Assembly (NCBI RefSeq): GCF_001719045.1
Contig: NZ_CP015423.1
Location: 3,629,501 to 3,693,500 of the forward strand
Source of the DNA: Paenibacillus polymyxa
GTDB taxonomy: Bacteria > Bacillota > Bacilli > Paenibacillales > Paenibacillaceae
Length of the DNA stretch: 64,000 nt
Direction of reading: 5' to 3'
Position numbers and translations under genes: made by a program. A model generated the notes under the pieces. That model saw nothing but the letters and a program-made list of their open reading frames with translations, was not told the origin of the DNA and made no database searches. Shown here piece after piece: positions 38,718 through 47,447 of this stretch (its first letter is position 1; each line of letters opens with the position of its first letter).

Positions 38718-40010
38718 GTGGGCAAAAAGGGATGGTTTCTGATCATAGCGATGCTGCTCGTTTTGACGACGGCATGTAGCGGAGCGGACGGCGGCAGCAA
38801 TTCGGGCACAAGTGCAGACGGGAAAGTAAAGTTACGTATCGCTTGGTGGGGATCGGATACGCGTCATGAATACACGCAGAAGGTCGTTGATTTGTATAAG
38901 CAGAAAAATCCAAATGTAACGATTGATGTGGAATATGCCTCTTTTGATGACTATTGGAAAAAGCTCGCCCCGCAGGCTGCGGCTAATCAGTTGCCTGATA
39001 TCGTGCAAATGGACATTTCGTACATTAGCCAATATGCGAAAAATGGTCAACTGGAGGATCTCGCGCCTTACTTGAATCAAAAAATTCAGGTCGCTGATGT
39101 GACCGAAAATGTACTCAAAACCGGCGTAATTGCTGGAAAGCAATATGGTATCCCAACCGGTGTCAATGTTCTGGGTTTCCAGTATGACCCGGCGCTGCTC
39201 AAAAAAGCAGGCATAGACAAAATTCCTGACAACTGGACATGGGATCAATACAAAGAACTGGCTTTAAAAGCGGGTTCCAATAAAGTATACTTTGACAGCT
39301 CGATGGCTGCTGATATTTTCTTCCACTACTATTTGCGTACGCAAGGAAAGACTCTCTACAATGCGGAAGGAACAGGATTGGGGTATGACGATGATAAGCT
39401 GTTTGTTGACTTCTTCAGCGGATTGGCTGATCTGATTAAGAAGGGAGCGACCCCACCTCCTGAAATTATGAACCAGACCAAGGGGATTCTTGAGGAATCC
39501 GATATCGTAAAAGGAACAGGCATCGGCATTTGGCAGTGGTCCAATCAGTATGTGGGCTTACAGCAGGTTGTTAACCGCCCAATGGCACTGGCTCCAATGT
39601 TTGGGCCGAATATGGAAAAAGGAGTATACATGCAGCCTACGATGTACTGGACGGTTGCTTCCCGTTCACAGGTGAAGGATGAGGCCGCAAAGTTTATTGA
39701 TTTCTGGATGAATGATGTAGAAGCGAATAAATTGATTAAAGGCGAACGGGGCGTGCCGATTTCCTCCAAAATCAAGGAGGCTGTTGCGCCAGAGTTAAGC
39801 GAGCCTACGAAGCAGGTGTTTGAATTTGTAGCTTCCATGGAGCCGAAGGCTTCTCCAATGAGCCCGCCGCCACCAGTCGGATCGCCGGAAGTGATTGCGA
39901 CTCTGACCGATTATATTGAGCAGGTCAATTTCGGACAGATGACGGCTGAAGACGCAGCGGCCAAATTCCGGGCTGATGCGAATACTATCCTTGCGAATAA
40001 CAAGCAATAA
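38718..40010 (+). CDS. yesO: ABC transporter sugar-binding lipoprotein
   Basis: Extracellular solute-binding protein (family 1) of 430 residues. The signal peptide ends in a lipobox, LTTACSG, so the mature protein is lipid-anchored at Cys about 21. The mature domain opens VKLRIAWWGSDTRHEYTQKV, typical of oligosaccharide binders. Gene order (kinase, regulator, binder, two permeases) matches the Bacillus yesMNOPQ locus, so the ligand is probably a rhamnogalacturonan oligosaccharide. GTG start with AAGGGGAGAG upstream. Confidence 0.92.
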   Translation: MGKKGWFLIIAMLLVLTTACSGADGGSNSGTSADGKVKLRIAWWGSDTRHEYTQKVVDLYKQKNPNVTIDVEYASFDDYWKKLAPQAAANQLPDIVQMDISYISQYAKNGQLEDLAPYLNQKIQVADVTENVLKTGVIAGKQYGIPTGVNVLGFQYDPALLKKAGIDKIPDNWTWDQYKELALKAGSNKVYFDSSMAADIFFHYYLRTQGKTLYNAEGTGLGYDDDKLFVDFFSGLADLIKKGATPPPEIMNQTKGILEESDIVKGTGIGIWQWSNQYVGLQQVVNRPMALAPMFGPNMEKGVYMQPTMYWTVASRSQVKDEAAKFIDFWMNDVEANKLIKGERGVPISSKIKEAVAPELSEPTKQVFEFVASMEPKASPMSPPPPVGSPEVIATLTDYIEQVNFGQMTAEDAAAKFRADANTILANNKQ

Positions 40011-40090
40011 TGAGCGCAATGAGACCTTTAGGGTATCTGACATCGTTTTAGCATAAGAACGACAAGATCGAAGGAACGTTTCGTTAAGTT

Positions 40091-40126
40091 AACCGTGCGT
40101 AGTCCAAAGCATGATTGCGCACGGTT
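40091..40126 (+). promoter_or_regulatory. Intercistronic hairpin between the binding-protein and permease genes
   Basis: AACCGTGCG pairs with CGCACGGTT around an 18-base loop, with no T-run. It sits in a 237-base gap. Hairpins in this position often protect the binding-protein message and raise its level over the permeases. Confidence 0.6.
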
Positions 40127-40247
40127 GATTCGACGAACCAACTGCATAAGCACCCTTTGCAGACATCACAATAATATTCATATAACAACGAATTATTAAC
40201 AACATAAAGTTTTTCTATTTCTTTAAATGCAACAGAAGGGAGGCTTG

Positions 40248-41156
40248 ATGAGCTTGCGAAATCATCAGAGCTTGAAAGCCAATATGACCGGATATGCGTT
40301 TATCAGCCCGTTTATTGTGGGCTTTCTGGCGTTTACGTTAATTCCAATGTTTATTTCGCTGTATCTGTCCTTTACCACCTACAACCTGTTCACTCCGCCC
40401 AAATGGATTGGTCTGGGTAACTTCGAAAAAATGTTCACAGGCGACCCGAAATACTGGAATTCGATCAGGGTCACGTTTACGTATGTGCTGGTCGGAGTAC
40501 CGTTGCGACTGATTTTCGCGTTGTTTGTGGCTATGATTTTGAATACCAAATCGCGCATGGTCGGCACCTATCGGACAATGTACTATCTGCCGTCGATTAT
40601 CGGAGGTAGCGTTGCGGTATCCATTATGTGGCGGAACATTTTCAGTAATAACGGCATAGTGAACAGCCTGCTTTCGACCTTAGGGGCGACTCCGGTGAAA
40701 TGGTTTGGTGATCCGGATGCTTCGCTTACGATGCTGATCACCCTGTCCGTATGGCAATTTGGCTCCTCCATGCTGATTTTTCTGGCAGGTTTAAAGAACA
40801 TTCCTGTTGAATTGTACGAGGCGTCCAGTGTAGATGGCGCTAAGCCAGTACGAAAATTTTTCAGTATTACGCTACCGTTGCTTAGCCCCATTATTCTATT
40901 TAATCTGATTATGCAGACGATCAGCGCTTTTATGACCTTTGTCCCGGCTTATGTTATTTCTAAGGGCGAAGGAGGCCCGATGGATGGAACGATGCTGCAT
41001 TCACTGTATCTGTTCCGGCAGGCATTTATGTTCAGCAACATGGGATATGCGGCAGCCATGGCTTGGGTCATGCTCATTATGATTGGGATACTGACAGCGA
41101 TTTTATTTATAACCTCCAGATACTGGGTATTTTATGAAACGGAAAAGGGGCGCTGA
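40248..41156 (+). CDS. yesP: ABC sugar transporter permease, MalF type
   Basis: A 302-residue inner membrane permease with six membrane segments. The EAA loop that contacts the ATPase reads [26 protein letters not shown] precedes the ATG at 40248; the frame opens 7 codons earlier without a site. It partners with the next gene. No ATP-binding gene is nearby, so a shared MsmK-type ATPase must energise it. Confidence 0.93.
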   Translation: MSLRNHQSLKANMTGYAFISPFIVGFLAFTLIPMFISLYLSFTTYNLFTPPKWIGLGNFEKMFTGDPKYWNSIRVTFTYVLVGVPLRLIFALFVAMILNTKSRMVGTYRTMYYLPSIIGGSVAVSIMWRNIFSNNGIVNSLLSTLGATPVKWFGDPDASLTMLITLSVWQFGSSMLIFLAGLKNIPVELYEASSVDGAKPVRKFFSITLPLLSPIILFNLIMQTISAFMTFVPAYVISKGEGGPMDGTMLHSLYLFRQAFMFSNMGYAAAMAWVMLIMIGILTAILFITSRYWVFYETEKGR

Positions 41157-41161
41157 TACCG

Positions 41162-42001
41162 ATGGCATGGAAAACAGTCAAATGGCCAATTTATCACATA
41201 CTGGTTGCTGCACTGGCGCTCCTGATGCTGTATCCCGTTTTTTGGATGCTGTTCAGCTCGTTTAAAGAAAGTCGGACGATATTCGTCACGGCATCCTCGC
41301 TTTTCCCTACTGAATGGATCTGGCAAAACTATGTAACAGGCTGGAAAGGGACAACTGGCTACAACTTTGGCACGTACATTCTAAACTCGCTCACGATTGT
41401 GGTGATTTCAACGATTGGAGCTGTGCTTTCCTCTTCTTTGATCGCATTTGGCTTCGCACGCTTGAAATTCAAAGGGCGTAACTTGTGGTTTGCTTTGATG
41501 ATGGTGACACTTATGCTACCAGGGGATGTGGTACTGGTACCGCAATATATTATTTTCACCAAGCTCGGTTGGATCAATACGATCTTACCGTTGGTGGTAC
41601 CCTCCTTTTTCGGGATGCCGTTCTTCATCTTCCTGATGGTGCAGTTTATACGGACGATTCCAGCAGAGTTGGATGAAGCGGCGACGATTGACGGATGCGG
41701 CAAGTTCCGGCTGTATTTCAGAATTATTTTACCCTTACTCAAATCGTCGTTGGCTACAGCGGCAATCTTCTCTTTCTACTGGAAGTGGGAGGATTTGCTT
41801 GGTCCGGTACTGTATCTGAATTCGCCGGAGAAATATACCGTATCTATTGCACTCAAGATGTTCCTCGACAGCGAGTCGGCTTCCAACTGGGGAGGAATGT
41901 TCGCGATGTCTATCCTAAGCCTGCTTCCAGTTATCGCTGTATTCTTCGCATTCCAGAAGCAAATTGTAGAAGGAATGAGTACGAGTGGTTTGAAGGGGTA
42001 A
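41162..42001 (+). CDS. yesQ: ABC sugar transporter permease, MalG type
   Basis: A 279-residue permease with six membrane segments and the EAA loop [20 protein letters not shown]. It begins 5 bases after the yesP-like gene. The GGGGCG just upstream is the likely ribosome binding site. Together they form the channel for the sugar delivered by the binding lipoprotein. Confidence 0.93.
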   Translation: MAWKTVKWPIYHILVAALALLMLYPVFWMLFSSFKESRTIFVTASSLFPTEWIWQNYVTGWKGTTGYNFGTYILNSLTIVVISTIGAVLSSSLIAFGFARLKFKGRNLWFALMMVTLMLPGDVVLVPQYIIFTKLGWINTILPLVVPSFFGMPFFIFLMVQFIRTIPAELDEAATIDGCGKFRLYFRIILPLLKSSLATAAIFSFYWKWEDLLGPVLYLNSPEKYTVSIALKMFLDSESASNWGGMFAMSILSLLPVIAVFFAFQKQIVEGMSTSGLKG

Positions 42002-42105
42002 GATCCAAAATCCATAGCGTGAGGATATGAAGCTTACGAGTGGAAATGGAAGGCATCCGGGTTTGTACGATTGAATGGACGGGATTTGAGGGCGATGGCT
42101 GAGAG

Positions 42106-43227
42106 GTGAGTAAATTGTGGAAGTTTGATTTTGGTCCGGGAGAGCCTGCGGATGGCTACAAGGGAGTGTCTCCGGATTGCTTATATACAACTGAACAGGG
42201 CTATGGCTTCGAGGCTACGGAGCATGTGTACGGTCGAAAAAGGCAGAGTGCAGCCAAGGATGCACGCACGCGGCTACGAAGCAGCTTTTGTATTCCACTG
42301 AACGCTGCATTTGTTGCAGATGTTCCAGACGGGATATATCTCGTCACCGTACTGGTCGGCGATTCACAGGCGGAAACGATCACGCGATTCAAGGCTGGTG
42401 AAGGTAAGCATATGCTGCCTCCAGTACACACGCTGCCGGGCCAGTTCACTGAAGCACTATTTGCGGTGCCTGTCCGGGGTGGCAAACTACGCCTCACCGT
42501 GTCAGGCACCGCGCCACGGCTCAATGCGCTGGAGATTGCGCCAGCGCCACAGACCCTCCGGCTATTCCTAGCCGGAGATTCCACGGTTACGGATCAGGAC
42601 GCATCCGGCTATCCGTATACTGGCTGGGGCCAGGCTTTGCCCGCCCTGTTCAAGCATGATGTCTGCGTGGATAATCATGCCGTATCGGGACGAAGCTCCA
42701 AAAGCTTCGTGGGCGAAGGACGGCTGGATGTCATTTTAGGCGAAATAAAGGCAGGAGATTTCCTGTTCATCCAGTTCGGTCATAATGATCAGAAGCCTGA
42801 TCCTGAGCGGGCTACAGAGCCTTTTACAACCTACAAGGAGCATCTTCGCCTCTACATCGACGGCGCAAGAAGCCATGGGGCAACCCCGGTACTGGTCACG
42901 CCCGTACATCGTCGCTATTTTAACGAGGATGGTACGCTATCTGACACACATGGTGACTATGTAACAGCGGTTCGTGAGCTGGCGGAAGAAGCGAATGCGC
43001 CGCTAATTGATTTGTCTGCCCGCACGCAGGAGTTATATGAGCAGCTAGGTCCCGAAGAGAGTAAAGAGCTTTTTATGTGGCTGCTGCCTGGTGAATACAT
43101 GAACTTTTCCAGCGGCTTAGAGGATAACACGCATTTTCATGAGAATGGCGCGGTTCGTATTGCAGACATGGTGGTGGATGCTGTGAAGGAACTGGATTTG
43201 CAACCGCTGCGCATGTATTTACGTTGA
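42106..43227 (+). CDS. Rhamnogalacturonan acetylesterase-like SGNH hydrolase
   Basis: A 373-residue esterase expected to remove acetyl groups from rhamnogalacturonan. The N-terminal 145 residues (opening LWKFDFGPG) look like a beta-rich carbohydrate-binding domain. The SGNH domain follows: Ser in LFLAGDSTV, Gly in HAVSGRSSKS, Asn in QFGHNDQKP, and Asp/His in DNTHFHENGA. The layout resembles B. subtilis YxiM, with a YesT/RhgT-like catalytic half. No signal peptide is seen, so it probably acts on imported fragments. GTG at 42106 is used here; TTG at 42115 is a good alternative because GAGAGGTGAG sits right before it. Confidence 0.88.
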   Translation: MSKLWKFDFGPGEPADGYKGVSPDCLYTTEQGYGFEATEHVYGRKRQSAAKDARTRLRSSFCIPLNAAFVADVPDGIYLVTVLVGDSQAETITRFKAGEGKHMLPPVHTLPGQFTEALFAVPVRGGKLRLTVSGTAPRLNALEIAPAPQTLRLFLAGDSTVTDQDASGYPYTGWGQALPALFKHDVCVDNHAVSGRSSKSFVGEGRLDVILGEIKAGDFLFIQFGHNDQKPDPERATEPFTTYKEHLRLYIDGARSHGATPVLVTPVHRRYFNEDGTLSDTHGDYVTAVRELAEEANAPLIDLSARTQELYEQLGPEESKELFMWLLPGEYMNFSSGLEDNTHFHENGAVRIADMVVDAVKELDLQPLRMYLR

Positions 43228-43269
43228 AGGACGACCTTTTCATGTACCGGCGTCAAGGAGGTAACTCAC

Positions 43270-44334
43270 GTGAAACTTACCAAAGGGGGAGACGTGGAAA
43301 TGCCTGCATTGATTTTTGATGAAAAACAAGTTAAGCAGGTGATCGACCGGGTCGTAGAACGCACCTTTCAAATGCACTACAGCTGGGATTGGCCGGGCGG
43401 AGTCGCCTTTTACGGAGTATGCGAAGCGTATGAAGCGACAGGGAACGAAAAGTATTTGACCAAGCTGAAAGAATGGGTTGATGAAAATATTGAGGACGGA
43501 CTTCCGTCTCTCTCGGTGAACGGCGTTTCTGTCGGGCACTGTTTGTTAACGCTTTATCAGGCCACAGGTGAGCAAAAATACCTTGATATTGCCATCGAGA
43601 TGGCCGAATTTTTGGCCCAAAAAGCGGAGCGGTTTGCCGACGGCATTTTCCAGCATACGGTGAACTCACTTCATGATGTATTTCCGCAGCAAGCATGGGT
43701 GGATACGATGTTTATGGCCGGTTATTATTTGCTTCGTATCGGTCATCTGCTAGGGAACAAGGAGTATTGGGAGGATGGGGTTCGTCAATATCACGGGCAT
43801 GAAGAATTTTTGCAGGACCCGGATACGAATCTGTATTATCACGGATGGGATCATGCGAATCAAAGCCGGATGTCAGGAATATATTGGGCGCGCGGCAATT
43901 CATGGGCAGCCCTCACGATGGCAAAAGCACTTAATTTGGTGGAGGTGCAGCATCCATCTTATATGATCATCGACGGCTCGCTGCGTGACCAGCTCAATGC
44001 GCTGGTGCGGCTGCAATCCCCGGAAGGGCTGTGGCATACGGTGCTGAACGATGATACCTCTTATCTGGAAACGTCGGGCTCGGCAGGAATTGCGACTGCC
44101 TTGCTTATGCAAGGAAGATTGTTTAACAAATACACCCAAAAGGCGATCGACGGTATTCTTTCCCGCATTAAGGACGACGGCACAGTAACGGGTGTATCCG
44201 CTGGAACTGCTGTGATGAACGATATTGACGGCTATCGAAATGTGCCATACAAACGCCTTCAGGGGTGGGGGCAGGGATTGGCGCTTGCTTTTCTGGCTCA
44301 ACTGTTGCGTACCAAGGAGAATCCGTACGGCTAG
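43270..44334 (+). CDS. yesR: Unsaturated rhamnogalacturonyl hydrolase, family GH105
   Basis: Cytosolic enzyme of 354 residues that hydrates and removes the unsaturated galacturonyl residue left by rhamnogalacturonan lyases. The alpha6/alpha6 barrel motifs match YteR/YesR: the catalytic Asp is in QQAWVDTMFMAGYYL, with YYHGWDHANQSRMSGIYWARGNSW and GWGQGLALAF. GTG start with a perfect AAGGAGG. It lies 42 bases after the esterase gene in the same operon. No lyase gene is in the window. Confidence 0.93.
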   Translation: MKLTKGGDVEMPALIFDEKQVKQVIDRVVERTFQMHYSWDWPGGVAFYGVCEAYEATGNEKYLTKLKEWVDENIEDGLPSLSVNGVSVGHCLLTLYQATGEQKYLDIAIEMAEFLAQKAERFADGIFQHTVNSLHDVFPQQAWVDTMFMAGYYLLRIGHLLGNKEYWEDGVRQYHGHEEFLQDPDTNLYYHGWDHANQSRMSGIYWARGNSWAALTMAKALNLVEVQHPSYMIIDGSLRDQLNALVRLQSPEGLWHTVLNDDTSYLETSGSAGIATALLMQGRLFNKYTQKAIDGILSRIKDDGTVTGVSAGTAVMNDIDGYRNVPYKRLQGWGQGLALAFLAQLLRTKENPYG

Positions 44335-44385
44335 AAGAAGGGGCATAAGCGCCAAAAAGTATGATGGGTAAAGGAGGCCAATAGT

Positions 44386-44787
44386 ATGGGAAATGCTGAA
44401 CGTTCTCAGGAAAAGGTGGCTAATCAGCCGCGAGGCAGCCTATTCTGGGTCATCCCAGATGGGTATATTCCACCGGAAAGCCGGGGAGAGCTGCTCAGTC
44501 ATGAGAGTATATGCGTGCTGAATTGTGGGAGCCGTGTGGCAAATCTAAGTATAGACATCTATTTTGAAGACCGCGAGCCATTAGAGGGATTGATCGAGGT
44601 AGTGGAAGGAAGACGAACCCGTCATATCCGAACAGCCTCGTTGGAGAAATCCGGCGAACGGATTCCGACAGGCATTCCTTACGCAATTACGGTCACTAGC
44701 GATGTGCCCATCATCGTACAATATAGCAGATTGGACACGACACAGCCGGAATTGGCGTTAATGAGTGTCATAGCGTATCCTATTTAA
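44386..44787 (+). CDS. ASRT-family protein (Anabaena sensory rhodopsin transducer homologue)
   Basis: A 133-residue soluble protein. From residue 17 it follows the ASRT family closely: SLFWVIPDGYIPPESRG, then CVLNCGSRVANLSIDIYFEDREP, then GRRTRHIRTASLE, IPTGIPYAITVTSDVPIIVQYSRLD and a closing LALMSVIAYP. The first member was described as the soluble partner of Anabaena sensory rhodopsin. The wider family was predicted to bind small molecules, possibly sugars. No rhodopsin is encoded here. It is the last gene of the pectin operon, with AAAGGAGG upstream and a terminator just after, so a role in binding or processing pectin sugars is likely but unproven. Confidence 0.88.
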   Translation: MGNAERSQEKVANQPRGSLFWVIPDGYIPPESRGELLSHESICVLNCGSRVANLSIDIYFEDREPLEGLIEVVEGRRTRHIRTASLEKSGERIPTGIPYAITVTSDVPIIVQYSRLDTTQPELALMSVIAYPI

Positions 44788-44810
44788 TCCAAAGAAGACT
44801 AAGAAGTGAA

Positions 44811-44860
44811 AAAAAGAAATCTCTCGGCTGGAATTGCGCAGCTGGGAGATTTCTTTTTTT
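44811..44860. terminator. Strong terminator closing the pectin operon
   Basis: AGAAATCTCTC-GGCTG pairs with CAGCT-GGGAGATTTCT, with A-rich and T-rich ends on the two sides, so it also serves the converging transporter gene. Confidence 0.92.
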
Positions 44861-44882
44861 GCAGGCAATGTAGTGTTTATTT

Positions 44883-45842
44883 TTAGCCCGTATTTTGTGA
44901 TTTTGCCGAAGTTGTTTTGATCGGCGTGAAGTTTTTTCGCCCTCCGAAATTGGTACCCAGCACGCCGATAATGATCATCACAGCCCCAACAATGTGATAG
45001 TAGGCGAGCTGCTCCTTCAAAATGTAAGCACCGGCAATCATGGAAATGAGGGTGGATAAATTGCCGATCACACTCATTTTGGAGGCTTCGATCCACTTCA
45101 AGGCAAAGCTCGATAACAGCGAGGTGACGAGGGTAGACAGAATGCCCAGATAAATCAGTGCCATCCAATAACCAGGCTTCACCAGTGGAGCGGTATAGGC
45201 GCTCATGGAGCCGTCTATAGCATGATATCCCAGTGCCACCACGTTAAAAACGATACATCCCAAAATAGAGGTAACGTAGGTCAATTCCATGGGGTTGTAC
45301 TTTTGTGTTAAGGGTCGTGCCAGCACATTATAGCCGGATAGGCATATCGCAGAAAGCACGAGCAGAAGAATACCGCCATAGCTATTGGACGCTAGCGGTG
45401 CTCCGCTTTTCATCACAAATATAAAAACCACGCCAAAGACAGAGAGCAGTAAGGAAATTTTTTGGACTACCGTTGTACGCTCTTTAATAAAATAGGAAGC
45501 TAACAGCAACGTAAAAATAGGAACGGTTGCTTGAATAATTCCACCTTCCGATGAAGAAGTGCTCATCAGCCCGAAGGCTTGTAGTGGAAAATACACTAAA
45601 GGGGAGAGCAGTGCTAGTGGTAAAATGCGCAAAATGTCACGTAACTTGATGTTGAGCTTAATCCAACCGAGCAGCACTGGAATGGTCAAAGCGATAAATG
45701 ACAGCGCAAAGCGATGGGCAATCACATCCAGCGGGCTTGCCTCAGTGACTGTCAATTTTACAAATAAAAATGAAAATCCAAGTATAGCTGCATAGCTGAG
45801 AGCTGCCAGATAGGCGGCTCCATTTCTAGAACGACTGTGCAT
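44883..45842 (-). CDS. EamA/DMT-family transporter
   Basis: A 319-residue membrane protein with ten predicted membrane segments in two repeated EamA halves (the first with PLDVIAHRFALSFIAL, the second with LSAICLSGYNVLARPL). Such proteins export amino acids or other metabolites; the substrate is unknown. GGAGG lies upstream of the ATG. A striking palindrome covers its promoter. Confidence 0.9.
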   Translation of the reverse strand: MHSRSRNGAAYLAALSYAAILGFSFLFVKLTVTEASPLDVIAHRFALSFIALTIPVLLGWIKLNIKLRDILRILPLALLSPLVYFPLQAFGLMSTSSSEGGIIQATVPIFTLLLASYFIKERTTVVQKISLLLSVFGVVFIFVMKSGAPLASNSYGGILLLVLSAICLSGYNVLARPLTQKYNPMELTYVTSILGCIVFNVVALGYHAIDGSMSAYTAPLVKPGYWMALIYLGILSTLVTSLLSSFALKWIEASKMSVIGNLSTLISMIAGAYILKEQLAYYHIVGAVMIIIGVLGTNFGGRKNFTPIKTTSAKSQNTG

Positions 45843-45929
45843 AATAAACCTCCGTAATCATGACCTTAACCTGTTGTTCTCTCAATATACCCGGATGGCA
45901 TCATCTGATACAATCCATAAAATCTGCAA

Positions 45930-45952
45930 CTGTACGGGTACAGTTGTCAAAT
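45930..45952 (-). promoter_or_regulatory. 18-bp palindrome next to the -35 element of the EamA gene
   Basis: AACTGTAC-GG-GTACAGTT is a perfect inverted repeat at 45930-45947. On the minus strand it directly follows TTGACA (45952-45947). A regulator bound here would block the promoter. GTACAG-type repeats are known at MocR-regulated transporter genes, but no such regulator is adjacent. Confidence 0.6.
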
Positions 45953-45954
45953 AA

Positions 45955-46016
45955 AAAAGCCGGAACGAAGTCCCAGAGGTCGGATACCCATCCCTAAGAC
46001 TACTTCCAGCTCTTAT
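45955..46016 (-). terminator. Terminator after hemL
   Basis: On the minus strand AGCTGGAA...GTC pairs with GAC...TTCCGGCT, followed by TTTTTT. It lies 30 bases past the hemL stop. Confidence 0.7.
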
Positions 46017-46047
46017 CCTATTCATATTCTATCACTTACTGCTTAGT

Positions 46048-47370
46048 TTACTTCCCTTGTGACATCGCCCGGAACGAATCGTCCGCCGCTTCCAGCGTAG
46101 CATCCACATCTTCGTCGGTATGCGCTGTTGTAAGGAACCAGGCTTCGTACTTGGATGGTGCCAGATGAATACCGCGATCCAGCATGTGACGGAAGAAGGA
46201 TGCGAATGCTTCGCTATCCGTATCCTGCGCCTGCGCGTAATTCGTGATCGGATGATCACAGAAATGCGTCGAGAACGCTCCACGAATACGATTGATCGTC
46301 AATGGCACGCCGTAGCGTTCAGCAGAGGATTGAATACCGTCCGTCAGCCTCACGGCCAGACGTTCCATCTCTTCGTACACGCCTTCCCCTTGAAGGACTT
46401 CAAGGCAGGCGATGCCTGACGAGATGGAAGCCGGGTTGCCGGCCATCGTACCCGCCTGATAAGCCGGGCCAAGTGGGGCAACCTGCTCCATGATGTGCTT
46501 GCTGCCGCCGTAGGCACCAATCGGCAGACCACCACCCATGATTTTGCCCAGAGCGGTCAAATCTGGCTGAATCGCATCATGGTTGTCCAAACCTGCATAC
46601 GTTTGGGTGGAACCGAAGTGGAATCGGAATGCGGTAATGACCTCGTCATAAATGACAAGTGAGCCGTTCGCACGCGCCATCGAGCAGAGCCCTTCCAGAT
46701 AGCCTGGCTGCGGCATGACCATGCCGAAATTACCGACAATCGGCTCAACCATGACTGCCGCCACATCGTCGCTCCAACGCTCCAAGGCTTGGCGCAACGC
46801 GTCGAGATCATTGAATGGCACGGTAATAACCTCGCTCGCAATGTTGGTCGTAATGCCTGCGCTGTCAGGTATGCCCAGCGTGGAAGGACCGGAGCCTGCG
46901 GCTACAAGTACCAGATCTGAGTGACCGTGGTAGCAGCCGGCAAATTTGATGATCTTGTTCCGCCCAGTATAGGCTCGTGCCACACGAATCGTCGTCATAA
47001 CTGCTTCTGTGCCGGAATTCACAAACCGGACCTTGTCCATAGAAGGAATTGCTTCCTTCAGCATCTTCGCCAGTTTGATTTCCAATACCGTTGAGGTTCC
47101 GTATAATACGCCGTTCGCGGCCGCTTCGCTGATGGCCTTAGTAATATGGGGATGGGCATGCCCAGTAATAATAGGGCCATAAGCCGCCAAATAGTCGATA
47201 TATCGATTATCATCCTCATCCCAGAAATGAGCACCTTTAGCGCGTTTCATGAATACTGGAGCGCCGCCGCCCACAGCTTTAAAGGAGCGTGAAGGGCTGT
47301 TAACGCCCCCGACAATATGCTCCAGGGCTTCTTTATATAGTGCTTCGGAGTTTTCCCGTTTCATCATCAA
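46048..47370 (-). CDS. hemL: Glutamate-1-semialdehyde 2,1-aminomutase
   Basis: PLP enzyme of 440 residues that makes 5-aminolevulinate for haem and cobalamin. Family motifs: [13 protein letters not shown] at the start, [31 protein letters not shown], and the PLP-lysine region [17 protein letters not shown]. It is complete and of normal length. It stands alone, away from other hem genes, so it may be a second copy of the usual hem-cluster gene, but that cannot be checked here. AAAGGAAG precedes the ATG. Confidence 0.95.
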   Translation of the reverse strand: MMMKRENSEALYKEALEHIVGGVNSPSRSFKAVGGGAPVFMKRAKGAHFWDEDDNRYIDYLAAYGPIITGHAHPHITKAISEAAANGVLYGTSTVLEIKLAKMLKEAIPSMDKVRFVNSGTEAVMTTIRVARAYTGRNKIIKFAGCYHGHSDLVLVAAGSGPSTLGIPDSAGITTNIASEVITVPFNDLDALRQALERWSDDVAAVMVEPIVGNFGMVMPQPGYLEGLCSMARANGSLVIYDEVITAFRFHFGSTQTYAGLDNHDAIQPDLTALGKIMGGGLPIGAYGGSKHIMEQVAPLGPAYQAGTMAGNPASISSGIACLEVLQGEGVYEEMERLAVRLTDGIQSSAERYGVPLTINRIRGAFSTHFCDHPITNYAQAQDTDSEAFASFFRHMLDRGIHLAPSKYEAWFLTTAHTDEDVDATLEAADDSFRAMSQGK

Positions 47371-47414
47371 AAACTTCCTTTCCGTTCATTAAAATAGGGT
47401 ATACACACGCCAAA

Positions 47415-47435
47415 GGGCAGCGTTCACGGCTGCCC
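47415..47435 (-). terminator. Hairpin between the LCP gene and hemL
   Basis: GGGCAGC-N7-GCTGCCC is a perfect stem in the 77-base gap. The T-run is short, so it may be a weak terminator or a processing site. Confidence 0.5.
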
Positions 47436-47447
47436 CTGCATACATCA

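Noticed and set aside
44386..44787. Light sensing, suggested by the ASRT homologue
   Set aside because: No rhodopsin or retinal gene is in the window, and the ASRT family is much wider than its light-sensing member.
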